Under the pieces are notes generated by a model. The model ran no database searches and was not told where the DNA came from. It worked only from the letters and a program-made list of their open reading frames with translations. A stretch of 55,576 nucleotides of DNA from Bacillota bacterium (GTDB lineage: Bacteria > Bacillota > Clostridia > Tissierellales > Gottschalkiaceae). A program made the translations under genes and the position numbers. Location: contig JAEZUY010000011.1 of NCBI GenBank assembly GCA_023420895.1, positions 1 to 55,576 on the forward strand, given 5' to 3'. Positions 33,882 to 42,061 of the stretch are shown in pieces; positions within the stretch are counted from its first letter, which is position 1, and each line of letters starts with the position of its first letter.

Positions 33882-34854
33882 AGATGTTGCATCTAATAGA
33901 ATAGAAGAAATAGGAAGAAAAGTTCTTTCAGGAAAATATATAGAAAGAGAAGAGGCTGTCTTTCTCTTTGAAACTGATGATGAATATATAGAAGATATTT
34001 TAAAAATATCTAGAGATATAAAAGATAAGTATATGGGAAAAAGAATGAGCCTCTGCAGCATAATGAGCGGAACAGTAGGAGCATGTTCTGAAGACTGTAA
34101 ATTCTGTGCACAGTCGGCTCATTATAAAACTGATATAGAAAAGAGAGGACTTCCTTCTTTTGAAGAAGTGAAAAAAAGAGCTGATGAATGTGAAAAGAAC
34201 GGAATAAAGAGGTTTTCTATTGTATCGAGCGGAAGAGGAGCTGACAGAGATCAGCTTGAAACTGTAAGAGAATACTACAGGAGACTTTCAGAAGAGAACA
34301 GTATAAACTTATGCGCTTCTTTTGGGATAATTTCAGAAGAAGAAATGAAGAAGCTCAGAGATTCAGGTGTGAGCATGTATCATCACAATATTGAGACAGG
34401 AAGAGAATACTATAAAAATATATGCACAACTCATGATTTTTCTGACAGAATAAATACTATAGAGAATGCTAAGAAAGCAGGACTTAAAGTCTGCTCTGGA
34501 GGAATTATAGGACTCGGAGAATCCGTTTATGACAGAACTGATTTTATAATGGAGTTAAGAGAACTTAAAGTGGACTCAATACCGGTCAATGTCCTGGACG
34601 CCATAAAAGGCACTCCGCTTGAAAACAGCGAGCCGCTTTCAGAAAATGAAATTTTAAAAACTCTTGCTATATTCAGAATAGCCTATCCAGAAGCCGAGAT
34701 AAGATATGCCGGAGGAAGAAAACATCTGGGCGACAGTCAGAGAAAAGGTGTAGAAACATCAGTAAGCGGAATGCTTTCAGGCAACTTTCTTACAACTGTC
34801 GGAAACGGAATAGAAGAAGATCTGAAAATGGTGAAAGATTATAAACTTGTATAG
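33874..34854 (+). CDS. bioB: Biotin synthase (radical SAM)
   Basis: This 326-residue enzyme inserts sulfur into dethiobiotin. The radical-SAM cluster motif is CSEDCKFC in GACSEDCKFCAQSAHY; other BioB landmarks are NHN-like YHHNIETGREYY, SGGIIGLGE and YAGGRKHLGD. The start overlaps bioY by eight bases, indicating coupling. The other biotin-ring genes (bioA, bioD, bioF) are absent from the window, so the cell either has them elsewhere or imports dethiobiotin through BioY. A terminator follows the stop. Confidence 0.94.
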   Translation: MCKDVASNRIEEIGRKVLSGKYIEREEAVFLFETDDEYIEDILKISRDIKDKYMGKRMSLCSIMSGTVGACSEDCKFCAQSAHYKTDIEKRGLPSFEEVKKRADECEKNGIKRFSIVSSGRGADRDQLETVREYYRRLSEENSINLCASFGIISEEEMKKLRDSGVSMYHHNIETGREYYKNICTTHDFSDRINTIENAKKAGLKVCSGGIIGLGESVYDRTDFIMELRELKVDSIPVNVLDAIKGTPLENSEPLSENEILKTLAIFRIAYPEAEIRYAGGRKHLGDSQRKGVETSVSGMLSGNFLTTVGNGIEEDLKMVKDYKLV

Positions 34855-34881
34855 ACCTCATAATTATTATGAGGTTTTTTC
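34853..34881 (+). terminator. Terminator of bioYB
   Basis: The stem ACCTCATAA/TTATGAGGT with a TTA loop region is followed by six T. Confidence 0.85.
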
Positions 34882-34977
34882 TATATATAAGGGCTCCTTT
34901 TATAAGAAAATTACATAGCATAATGCTTTTACTTATTATATAATTGAGATATCATCTTATTTTCGGAGGTAAGCAAA

Positions 34978-35448
34978 TTGAAAGAAATTCATATACCCGG
35001 ATTTGGAAATATTGAACTTGAACATTTAGTACTCGACTACAATGGAACTTTGGCTGTCGACGGCAAGGTAATTGACGGAGTGAGAGACAGACTGAAAAAG
35101 CTGAGCCGAGATTTGAAAGTGCATGTTCTCACAGCAGATACATTTGGAACTGTAGTGTCTGAATTTGAGGGATACGATATTGAAATAAAAGTAATGGATT
35201 CTGATGATTCGGCAATACACAAGAGAAAAGTGGTCGAAACGCTTGGAGACAGAAATTCAGTCTGCATAGGAAATGGATATAATGATATAGAAATGATGAA
35301 AGTGGCAGGACTTTCTTTAGGAATAATGCAGAAAGAGGGAATGAGCGGAAAACTGATATTCTACTCGGATATAGTATATAACAATATAATTGATGCGCTC
35401 GACTCTCTTAACAATGTAAATAGAATAAGAGCATCACTTAGAGGCTAA
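34978..35448 (+). CDS. HAD-family phosphatase resembling the P-type ATPase phosphorylation domain
   Basis: The 156-residue protein is a stand-alone HAD hydrolase: DYNGTLA near residue 24 holds the nucleophile region (the usual second Asp is Asn), HVLTADTFGT is motif II and GNGYNDIEMM motif IV. It matches the group annotated as 'soluble P-type ATPase-like phosphatase'. The TTG start follows GGAGGT by eight bases. Its substrate is unknown. It stands alone between bioB and tRNA-Ser. Confidence 0.75.
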   Translation: MKEIHIPGFGNIELEHLVLDYNGTLAVDGKVIDGVRDRLKKLSRDLKVHVLTADTFGTVVSEFEGYDIEIKVMDSDDSAIHKRKVVETLGDRNSVCIGNGYNDIEMMKVAGLSLGIMQKEGMSGKLIFYSDIVYNNIIDALDSLNNVNRIRASLRG

Positions 35449-35455
35449 TCGCTGA

Positions 35456-35484
35456 TTGACATAGAAATTTTATTCTGCTATAAT
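35456..35484 (+). promoter_or_regulatory. Consensus promoter for tRNA-Ser (and possibly SRP RNA)
   Basis: Perfect TTGACA and TATAAT boxes with a 17-base spacer end 14 bases before the tRNA. Confidence 0.85.
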
Positions 35485-35498
35485 GTTTCTTGTACGTT

Positions 35499-35589
35499 GG
35501 AAAGATGGCCGAGCTGGCTGAAGGCGCTCGCCTGGAACGCGGGTAGGCAGGAAACTGTCTCGTGGGTTCAAATCCCACTCTTTCCGCCA
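35499..35589 (+). tRNA. tRNA-Ser (anticodon GGA)
   Basis: A class II tRNA: acceptor GGAAAGA pairs with TCTTTCC, anticodon stem CTCGC/GCGGG encloses loop CTGGAAC with anticodon GGA, a long variable arm follows, the T-stem is GTGGG/CCCAC, and discriminator G plus CCA is encoded. Confidence 0.96.
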
Positions 35590-35610
35590 CTTAATAATTT
35601 AAACAATTTT

Positions 35611-35886
35611 TGCCATGCTAGATGGGGAGTTAGCGGTGCCTTGTAACCTGCAATCTGCTACAGCAGGATTGAATTCCTGCCCGAGACATATTATTCGTCC
35701 GGTCTGCCCTTGATAAGTGGTGTTGACGGTCGGGTCCTGCGCAACAGCAGCCTGTGAACCCCGTCAGGTCCGGAAGGAAGCAGCGGTAAGCAGTCCCTTC
35801 TGTGTGCCGCAGGGGTGCCTGACCTGAGCTAACTGTCAAGGTAACGCGGGAGATGATATGCCGAAGGCAGGTGCATGGCTTTTTTT
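35611..35886 (+). ncRNA. ffs: Signal recognition particle RNA (large Bacillus/Clostridium type, with Alu domain)
   Basis: The core GTCAGGTCCGGAAGGAAGCAG (in two parts: GTCAGGTCC and GGAAGGAAGCAGC) with GGGTGCCTGAC downstream is the conserved SRP helix 8 with its GGAA tetraloop, the Ffh-binding domain. The 5' GCCATGC pairs with the 3' GCATGGC, giving a length of about 270 nt typical of the long Gram-positive scRNA that includes an Alu-like 5' domain. It lies 21 bases after tRNA-Ser and may share its promoter. It directs membrane and secreted proteins to the translocon with Ffh. Confidence 0.95.
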
Positions 35887-35893
35887 CTTTTAA

Positions 35894-35919
35894 CTGAGCC
35901 GCAAGGTTCTTTTTTTTTA
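35894..35919 (+). terminator. Terminator after SRP RNA
   Basis: A short stem GAGCC/GGTTC with a GCAA tetraloop is followed by ten T (35909 on). A separate T-run also directly follows the SRP RNA 3' stem. Confidence 0.8.
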
Positions 35920-35980
35920 CGTAAAACCAAGTATATAGACTTAGTTACTGGGTATTATATATAAATTGGAGGTGTTGTTT

Positions 35981-37120
35981 ATGAAAATAGAAACGAGATG
36001 CGTTCATGGAAGAAATGAAAAGAATAATTCATTTGGAGCTATATCAGTTCCGATATACCAGACTGCATCGTTTGCTCATCCGGAAGTGGGACAGAGCACA
36101 GGATACGACTACAGCCGTCTTCAGAATCCGACGAGAGAGGCGCTTGAGAAGCTCATGGCTGAACTTGAAGGAGGAACGGACGCTATGGCATTCTCTACAG
36201 GAATGGCCGCGATTTCAGCTCTTATGGAGATTTTTGAGAGAGGAGACCATATAATTGCTTCTGATGATATGTACGGAGGCACACCGAGACTTTTCGATAA
36301 TATTTCGAAGAAAAACGGCATTGAGTTTGACTATGCCGATACATCAAATCTTGACGATGTAGAAAGACTTATAAAAGAAAATACGAGAGGACTTTTTATT
36401 GAGACGCCCACTAATCCTATGATGCAGGTTACTGATTTAAAAAAAGCTTCGGAACTTTCAAAAAAATACGGGCTCATCATGATTGTAGACAACACTTTTT
36501 TATCTCCGTATTTTCAGAATCCTTTAAAACTCGGAGCAGATATAGCAGTTCACAGCGCAACAAAGTATCTGGGCGGTCATAATGACACTCTTGGAGGTTT
36601 TCTAGTGGTGAATTCCGACGAGCTTTCAGAAAAACTGAGATTCGTCTACAAGACAGTGGGATCATGCCTTTCACCTATGGACAGCTGGCTTATGATAAGA
36701 GGGATAAAGACTCTTGGAATCAGAATGAAGACACAGGAAGAAAATGCGCTGAAAATTGCAGACTGGCTGAAAAATCATGACAAAGTGAAAAAGGTATACT
36801 ATACTGGATTAAAAGAGCATCCTCAGTATGAAACAAGCCGTGAGCAGACATCGGGATTCGGCTCTATGATATCATTTGAAGTCGACAGCAATGAGACACT
36901 TTTAAAAGTTCTGAAAAAAATAAAACTTATAATGTTTGCAGAAAGTCTGGGAGGGGTAGAATCTCTAATGACATACCCTAAAGTTCAGACTCATGCAGAT
37001 GTCGATGAGAAAATACTGGAAGCTAAAGGTGTAAATGAAAGACTTTTAAGACTTTCAGTCGGAATAGAGTCAGCAGAAGATCTGATAGAAGATTTAAAAC
37101 AGGCGTTAGGAGATGATTAA
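35981..37120 (+). CDS. Cystathionine gamma-synthase / PLP-dependent transsulfuration enzyme (MetI-like)
   Basis: This 379-residue Cys/Met-metabolism PLP enzyme has TGYDYSRLQNPTRE, MAFSTGMAAISA and the PLP lysine in HSATKYLGGHND. It would join an activated homoserine with cysteine to form cystathionine (or take sulfide directly). Related enzymes include gamma-lyases, so the direction is inferred from the neighbour, a cystathionine beta-lyase starting at the next base. The ATG at 35981 follows GGAGGTG. I saw no S-box (SAM) riboswitch or T-box upstream; the 60-base leader is plain. Homoserine from Hom could feed it after acylation by an enzyme not encoded here. Confidence 0.85.
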   Translation: MKIETRCVHGRNEKNNSFGAISVPIYQTASFAHPEVGQSTGYDYSRLQNPTREALEKLMAELEGGTDAMAFSTGMAAISALMEIFERGDHIIASDDMYGGTPRLFDNISKKNGIEFDYADTSNLDDVERLIKENTRGLFIETPTNPMMQVTDLKKASELSKKYGLIMIVDNTFLSPYFQNPLKLGADIAVHSATKYLGGHNDTLGGFLVVNSDELSEKLRFVYKTVGSCLSPMDSWLMIRGIKTLGIRMKTQEENALKIADWLKNHDKVKKVYYTGLKEHPQYETSREQTSGFGSMISFEVDSNETLLKVLKKIKLIMFAESLGGVESLMTYPKVQTHADVDEKILEAKGVNERLLRLSVGIESAEDLIEDLKQALGDD

Positions 37121-38290
37121 TTGTATAATTTTGATGAAATAATAGACAGAAGAAATACTGACAGTTTAAAATATGATTTTGCTGAAGAGAGGGGACTCCC
37201 AAAAGACGTGCTTCCGCTCTGGGTTGCCGATATGGACATAAGAGCTCCTAAAGAAGTTAACGATGCTGTAAAAGCAGTAGGGGAACTCGGAATATACGGA
37301 TATACTGATACTAAAGATGACTATTATGAAGCCGTTCAGAACTGGTTTTCAGAGCGCTATAACTGGAAACCTGAAAAAGAATGGTTTGTAAAAACCCCCG
37401 GAATAGTATTTGCAGTGGCTACAGCAGTAAGAGCATTTACAGAGAAAGGCGATGCGGTTCTTATACAGCCCCCAGTATACTATCCTTTTTCAATAACTGT
37501 AGAAAGCAATGATAGAAAACTGGTTACTAATCCTCTAATCTATAAAGACGGCGAATATTCAATAGATTTTGAAGATTTCGAAAAGAAAATAAAAGAAGAG
37601 GATGTCAAAATGTTCATATTCTGCAATCCTCATAATCCTGTAGGAAGAGTATGGGACAGAGAAGATATAGAAAGATTGGGAAAAATATGTCTGGACAATA
37701 ATGTGCTTTTTGTATCAGATGAAATACACTGCGATTTAGTCTATGAAGGAAAAAAGCATACGACATTCGCATCTGTAAACGATGAATTCAAAAATAACTG
37801 TGTAGTATGCACAGCGCCAAGCAAGACATTCAATCTTGCAGGTCTTCAAGTATCAAATATATTCATACCGAATGAAGATTTAAGAGAGAAATTTAAAAAG
37901 GAAATGAACAGCGGAGGAACCAGCACTCTTAACTGTGCAGGAATTGCAGCTGCAAAAGCCGCTTATCAGCACGGACATACATGGCTTAAAGAGCTTAAAG
38001 AGTATTTAAGAGACAATATAAGATTTGTTGATTCATTCCTTAAAGAAAATCTTCCGGAAGTCAAACTTGTAGAGCCGGAAGGAACTTATCTTATATGGCT
38101 TGATTTCAGCGGAACAGGACTTACTGATGAAGAAATCGAGAACAAGATAATTCATGAAGCCAAATTATGGCTTGACGGAGGATCTATGTTCGGAGTGGAA
38201 GGCGAAAAATTCCAGAGAATAAACATAGCATGTCCTAGAAGAACTGTTGAAGAAGCAATGAACAGAATAAAAGACGCTTTCAGCAAATAA
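37121..38290 (+). CDS. Cystathionine beta-lyase, MalY/PatB type
   Basis: This 389-residue fold-type I aminotransferase-like enzyme cleaves cystathionine to homocysteine, pyruvate and ammonia. The family start DRRNTDSLKYD, the LPLWVADMD motif, NPHNPVGRVW and the PLP lysine in APSKTFNLAGLQ are present. The TTG start directly follows the stop of the preceding gene, with AGGAGATG as ribosome-binding site, so translation is coupled. In other bacteria members can also act in cysteine desulfhydration or as regulators. A terminator follows. Confidence 0.88.
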   Translation: MYNFDEIIDRRNTDSLKYDFAEERGLPKDVLPLWVADMDIRAPKEVNDAVKAVGELGIYGYTDTKDDYYEAVQNWFSERYNWKPEKEWFVKTPGIVFAVATAVRAFTEKGDAVLIQPPVYYPFSITVESNDRKLVTNPLIYKDGEYSIDFEDFEKKIKEEDVKMFIFCNPHNPVGRVWDREDIERLGKICLDNNVLFVSDEIHCDLVYEGKKHTTFASVNDEFKNNCVVCTAPSKTFNLAGLQVSNIFIPNEDLREKFKKEMNSGGTSTLNCAGIAAAKAAYQHGHTWLKELKEYLRDNIRFVDSFLKENLPEVKLVEPEGTYLIWLDFSGTGLTDEEIENKIIHEAKLWLDGGSMFGVEGEKFQRINIACPRRTVEEAMNRIKDAFSK

Positions 38291-38310
38291 TATAATCAAT
38301 AAATATATGT

Positions 38311-38351
38311 AGAAGCTTCATCATATTTTGAAATATGATGGAGCTTTTTTG
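38311..38351 (+). terminator. Terminator of the transsulfuration pair
   Basis: AAGCTTCATCATATTT pairs with AAATATGATGGAGCTT (one mismatch), followed by T. Confidence 0.85.
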
Positions 38352-38439
38352 AATTCCGGGCAGGCTAGACTAAATATACTAAATATATTAAAATATATCT
38401 ATATAAGTTGAACGAAATTAAGATCAGGAGAGGAAAATC

Positions 38440-39540
38440 ATGAAACTGAAAAAAAGATATATTCTGTCTGCAGCTCTGGGAATTACAGTTCTAGGCGCAA
38501 GCTTTATATCAGCTGCTGAGCCATTTATGGATACTGCGGATAACGGACTTAAAATAAAGATACTGAAGGAAAAAGCGACTATACCTAAAACAGAAGATAT
38601 AATTCTGAGAATCTGGGAAAATATGGACAGCTTTAATGAGGACGGCTACTACTATCTGAATGGAGATATATGCCATATAGTGGTGAAAAGCGAAGCCGAT
38701 GCAAATAAGCTTAAAGAACTTAATAAAAAAGAAGGAATGGTTTCTAATATAAAAATTGATAAGGGAAGCCATTCTATGAAAGAACTTGAACTTACTAAAG
38801 AAGATGTGGAAATCTTTCTTAATGAAATGAATATTGAAACGTATGGAGTAGAGATAGATTTTAAAAAAGAAAATATAAAAGTTAAAGCTCCTGATATTAA
38901 AGAAGCAGAAAAAGAAGAACTGGAAAATCAGTTTAAGGGCATGATAAATATTGTATCTAAATATGATATAGACAGAAAAGAAATAGATGCAAAAGATTTT
39001 GAAGATGTTGACAGTTCACACTGGGCTTACGATGCAATAAAATATCTTCAGAAGAACGGAATAGCATCAGGAAATGAAGATAACACTTACAGACCGGAAG
39101 AACCTATAATGCGTGAAGATGTGATGACACTTGCGTATAAGGCTATAGGCGCAGTAAGTATTTATAAATCGGTTCCGGAACTTTCAAAAGTTTTTGCCGA
39201 TCAGAGCGATGTTGCTCAATACGCCGAAAAAGCTATAAGATATTTTGAAGGAACGAACAGCATAAACGGATATCCTGACGGAACGATAAGACCGAAAGAC
39301 AATATAAAAAGGGCTGAGGCCGCTGTATTCCTTTCAAAAGCATTTTCATTTAAACTGGATAAAGACGCATCATCAGAAACGCTTAATTACAGTGATGTAT
39401 CACCTGACGACTACTACTACGGCGCTCTTCAGAAACTTAAAAAATGCGGAGCATTCAGCGGAGAAGGAGAATACAGACCAGAAGACGATATATCCAGAGC
39501 AGAATTTTCCTATATGCTCTATAAAGTATGCAGTTATTAA
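38440..39540 (+). CDS. Exported protein with three C-terminal SLH domains
   Basis: The 366-residue protein has a signal peptide (ILSAALGITVLGASFISA), an N-terminal region of about 160 residues with no family I recognise, and three S-layer-homology repeats: FEDVDSSHWAYDAIKYL with YRPEEPIMRE, FADQSDVAQYAEKAI with YPDGTIRPKDNIKRAE, and YSDVSPDDYYYGAL with YRPEDDISRAE. SLH domains bind pyruvylated cell-wall polymer, so the protein is held at the surface. A ribosome-binding site (AGGAGAGG) precedes the ATG. The next gene is another SLH protein, but a terminator lies between them. Confidence 0.88.
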   Translation: MKLKKRYILSAALGITVLGASFISAAEPFMDTADNGLKIKILKEKATIPKTEDIILRIWENMDSFNEDGYYYLNGDICHIVVKSEADANKLKELNKKEGMVSNIKIDKGSHSMKELELTKEDVEIFLNEMNIETYGVEIDFKKENIKVKAPDIKEAEKEELENQFKGMINIVSKYDIDRKEIDAKDFEDVDSSHWAYDAIKYLQKNGIASGNEDNTYRPEEPIMREDVMTLAYKAIGAVSIYKSVPELSKVFADQSDVAQYAEKAIRYFEGTNSINGYPDGTIRPKDNIKRAEAAVFLSKAFSFKLDKDASSETLNYSDVSPDDYYYGALQKLKKCGAFSGEGEYRPEDDISRAEFSYMLYKVCSY

Positions 39541-39557
39541 AAAATATTATATATATA

Positions 39558-39590
39558 AGAAGACCGCTTTATGGCGGTCTTTCTTTTGTC
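39558..39590 (+). terminator. Terminator between the two SLH genes
   Basis: AAGACCGC pairs with GCGGTCTT around a short loop, followed by T-rich sequence. Confidence 0.85.
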
Positions 39591-39663
39591 TATATACAAA
39601 AATGTCCAAATTGCATATAATTATAGTGAGGCAATAAATATACAGGTGAATAGGAGGATCTAA

Positions 39664-41019
39664 ATGAAGTTAAGAAAAGTTTTTGCAGCAGCGGCAGCAG
39701 CGGCTTCATTGCTTGTGGGAACTGTATCGATGGCTTTTTCAGATACTGCAGGACACTGGGCTGAAGATAATATAAATGCTTTAGTCTCAGAAGGCGCTCT
39801 TAACGGATATCAGGACGGAACGTTCAGACCGGATAACAATATAACAAGAGCAGAGGCTTCAAAACTCATATGGAATCTGAGAAAAGACCTTACAGGAGAA
39901 TACATGCTTTCATTCAATGATGTTGATGCGTCAGGATGGAGTGCAGCTTATATTGCCGCTCTGAGCAGTGAAGGAATTATAAACGGATACGGCGACGGAA
40001 CATTCAGACCGGAAAATCCCATAACTAGAGCGGAATTTGCCAAGATGACGAGTGCAGCTCTTGGAAACAGGCTGGGCGGAGGCGGTACAGTTTACTCAGA
40101 TACTGTAGGACACTGGGCCCAGCAGGAAATAGGAAAGCTTTTAGAAAACGGAATAATAAAAGGATATCAGGGAGGAATATTCAGTCCGGATACCCTGATT
40201 ACCAGAGCAGAAGCAAGCTCAATAATACTGAGAGCTATGGGCGACTTCAAGCCTTCAGAAAATACTTTCGATGCGGCTACTGTAGTTAAAGTTTCAGATG
40301 GAGACACTATAACAGTTGAACTCAATGGTGTGAACTATAAAATAAGAATGATAGGGGTGGACACTCCTGAATCAGTTCATCCTAATAAGAGCAAAAACAC
40401 TCAATGCGGTGTTATAGCATCTGATTACACTAAATCAAGACTGAAAATAGGGATGACAGTATATCTTCAGAAAGACGTTTCTGAAACAGACAGATACGGA
40501 AGACTTCTGAGATACGTCTGGACCTCAAGACCGAGCACTAATGAACCGACAGAAACTGAAATAAGAAATGCTATGTATAATGCTGAACTTACAATACACG
40601 GATATGCAAAGGCGTCAACTTATCCGCCTGATGTAAAATATTCGGAGCTGTTTAGCAAATTTGAAAGAGAAGCAAGAGATAATAACAGAGGACTCTGGAC
40701 AGGAGAGCATGAATGCACACCGGAAGGAGGAAAACCTCTGGATACTAACAACAATAATAATAACAATGACAGTCAGCCGAATGTTGATTATGAAGTTATA
40801 GACAATAATACTGGAGGAAACTCTGGAGGGAACCAGAATATTCATCCAAAAGAAAAAGCATATTTATATGCAAACGGAAGAATTATAGGAAATAAGAATA
40901 CCTATATATACCACATGCCTGGACAGCAGTTCTATGAAAGAATAAAGATGGAAAATGCTGTTTTCTTTGATTCAGAAGCAGATGCACAGGCAGCAGGATA
41001 TAGAATATCTAAAAGATAA
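39664..41019 (+). CDS. SLH-anchored thermonuclease (staphylococcal-nuclease-like)
   Basis: The 451-residue protein has a signal peptide, three SLH repeats (residues about 25-200, e.g. FSDTAGHWAEDNI, YGDGTFRPENPITRAE), then a staphylococcal-nuclease domain at about 205-355 with VSDGDTITVELNG, RMIGVDTPES and DRYGRLLRYVW, which hold the calcium ligands and catalytic Arg/Glu region. An Asn-rich linker leads to a C-terminal domain (YANGRIIGNKNTYIYHMPGQQFY ending AAGYRISKR, quoted in part) of the type found after many secreted nucleases, related to Ada metal-binding repeats but with Gln in place of the usual Cys. A cell-wall-bound DNase/RNase for nutrient nucleic acid use, biofilm DNA or defence is plausible. 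Confidence 0.88.
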   Translation: MKLRKVFAAAAAAASLLVGTVSMAFSDTAGHWAEDNINALVSEGALNGYQDGTFRPDNNITRAEASKLIWNLRKDLTGEYMLSFNDVDASGWSAAYIAALSSEGIINGYGDGTFRPENPITRAEFAKMTSAALGNRLGGGGTVYSDTVGHWAQQEIGKLLENGIIKGYQGGIFSPDTLITRAEASSIILRAMGDFKPSENTFDAATVVKVSDGDTITVELNGVNYKIRMIGVDTPESVHPNKSKNTQCGVIASDYTKSRLKIGMTVYLQKDVSETDRYGRLLRYVWTSRPSTNEPTETEIRNAMYNAELTIHGYAKASTYPPDVKYSELFSKFEREARDNNRGLWTGEHECTPEGGKPLDTNNNNNNNDSQPNVDYEVIDNNTGGNSGGNQNIHPKEKAYLYANGRIIGNKNTYIYHMPGQQFYERIKMENAVFFDSEADAQAAGYRISKR

Positions 41020-41021
41020 TA

Positions 41022-41062
41022 TGGAAGAGAGATCATAATAATTTATGGTCTCTTTTTTATTT
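41022..41062 (+). terminator. Terminator after the SLH-nuclease gene
   Basis: AGAGAGATCATAA pairs with TTATGGTCTCTT, followed by T. It marks the left edge of the AT-rich island. Confidence 0.85.
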
Positions 41063-41102
41063 TAAAGCAGGTCTTATATTATCAACTAGACTAATATTAA
41101 TA

Positions 41103-41132
41103 TATGTATTAAAATATGCATTATAATACATA
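41103..41132 (+). promoter_or_regulatory. Palindrome over the -10 region of the PLD/UvrD/AddB-like island
   Basis: TATGTATTA and TAATACATA form a 9-bp inverted repeat with a 12-base spacer that contains most of a TATAAT box (41122-41127). No clear -35 is seen. This suits an operator for a repressor or an activator-dependent promoter. Confidence 0.4.
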
Positions 41133-41182
41133 ATAGTATAAAACATATTTTAAAGACTTAGATTTGAAAGAAGTGAGTTTTA

Positions 41183-42049
41183 GTGAAGGAGAAACTTTAT
41201 ATAAAGGATAAAAGTCATCAGATTTTTGAAGCAATAAATTGGTTTAATAGAAATAATTATAAAAACATGGTAATTGTTTGTCCTGAAGATTTTTATATAG
41301 ATAATGTAAAAAGAATTTTAGAAACGTACGATATTGAAATAATATATGGGAATATTAAAAACACAAATCCATATAGTATATATATGATTTCTAATATTGA
41401 TGATTTGATTGATGTAGGCAGATATCCTAAAGCATTGACTATATTGGAAACTGATTATTATGAATCAAAAGATTCTAAATTTCTTAATAAACTTTCATAT
41501 ATAGAATCAGATGTCTTAAGTATATATTCGGTAGATTTTCAGGAAACTTTAATCGATGAATTAATTGAAGTTGAAGAAAAAACTGATGAATCTTATCCTA
41601 AGGAAGATACTAATATTTTTGACGAAAATATAAGAAAGACATTTATAAAGACATTTAGCTGGGCAGAAGAAGAAGTTGTTATAGTTTCACCTTGGATTAA
41701 TGAGTATGCGGTAGATAAAGAAATATTGTCTATAATGGAGGAAGCTTTAAATAGGGGAGTTAAAATATATATTAAATATGGTTTAAAAGGTGATTATAAT
41801 ACGGGTAGAGATAAATAGAGCGATATAGTTGCAAAAAAGTTAATTGATAGATTTAATAGTAAGAATTTTTATATTAAAAAGACTAACACTCATGTAAAAG
41901 TATTAATATGCGATGTAAAATATGTATTAATAGGCAGCTTTAATTTTTTATCTTTTAAAGGAGATTATAAAGGAAGAGACCAGAGATCTGAAATAGTTCA
42001 CTGCTCAGTTGATAAAAATATTATTTTAGAATTGAAAGATAGATTATAA
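41183..42049 (+). pseudogene. PLD-type nuclease gene interrupted by an in-frame TAG (codon 212)
   Basis: From a GTG at 41183 the frame codes for 211 residues, meets TAG at 41816-41818, then continues open for another 76 codons to TAA at 42047-42049. The two parts together make one phospholipase-D-like domain: EEEVVIVSPWINEYAVD before the TAG, and the HKD catalytic motif HVKVLICD followed by VLIGSFNFLS and RSEIVH after it. The N-terminal 135 residues are unrecognised. The TAG removes the catalytic HKD motif from the main product. It could be an inactivating mutation, a sequencing error or, less likely, suppressed. The continuation shows no further stops, so any mutation is recent. The helicase gene begins 12 bases after the restored stop, so the three genes form one operon. 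Confidence 0.75.
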
Positions 42050-42061
42050 AAGAGGAGAATT

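Noticed and set aside
35920..35980. SAM (S-box) riboswitch or T-box before the transsulfuration genes
   Set aside because: The leader is too short after the SRP RNA terminator and has none of the conserved motifs.
41816..41818. Pyrrolysine at the in-frame TAG of the PLD gene
   Set aside because: No pyl genes are in the window, and the TAG lies in a variable loop-like stretch with no sign of functional need. A mutation is simpler.
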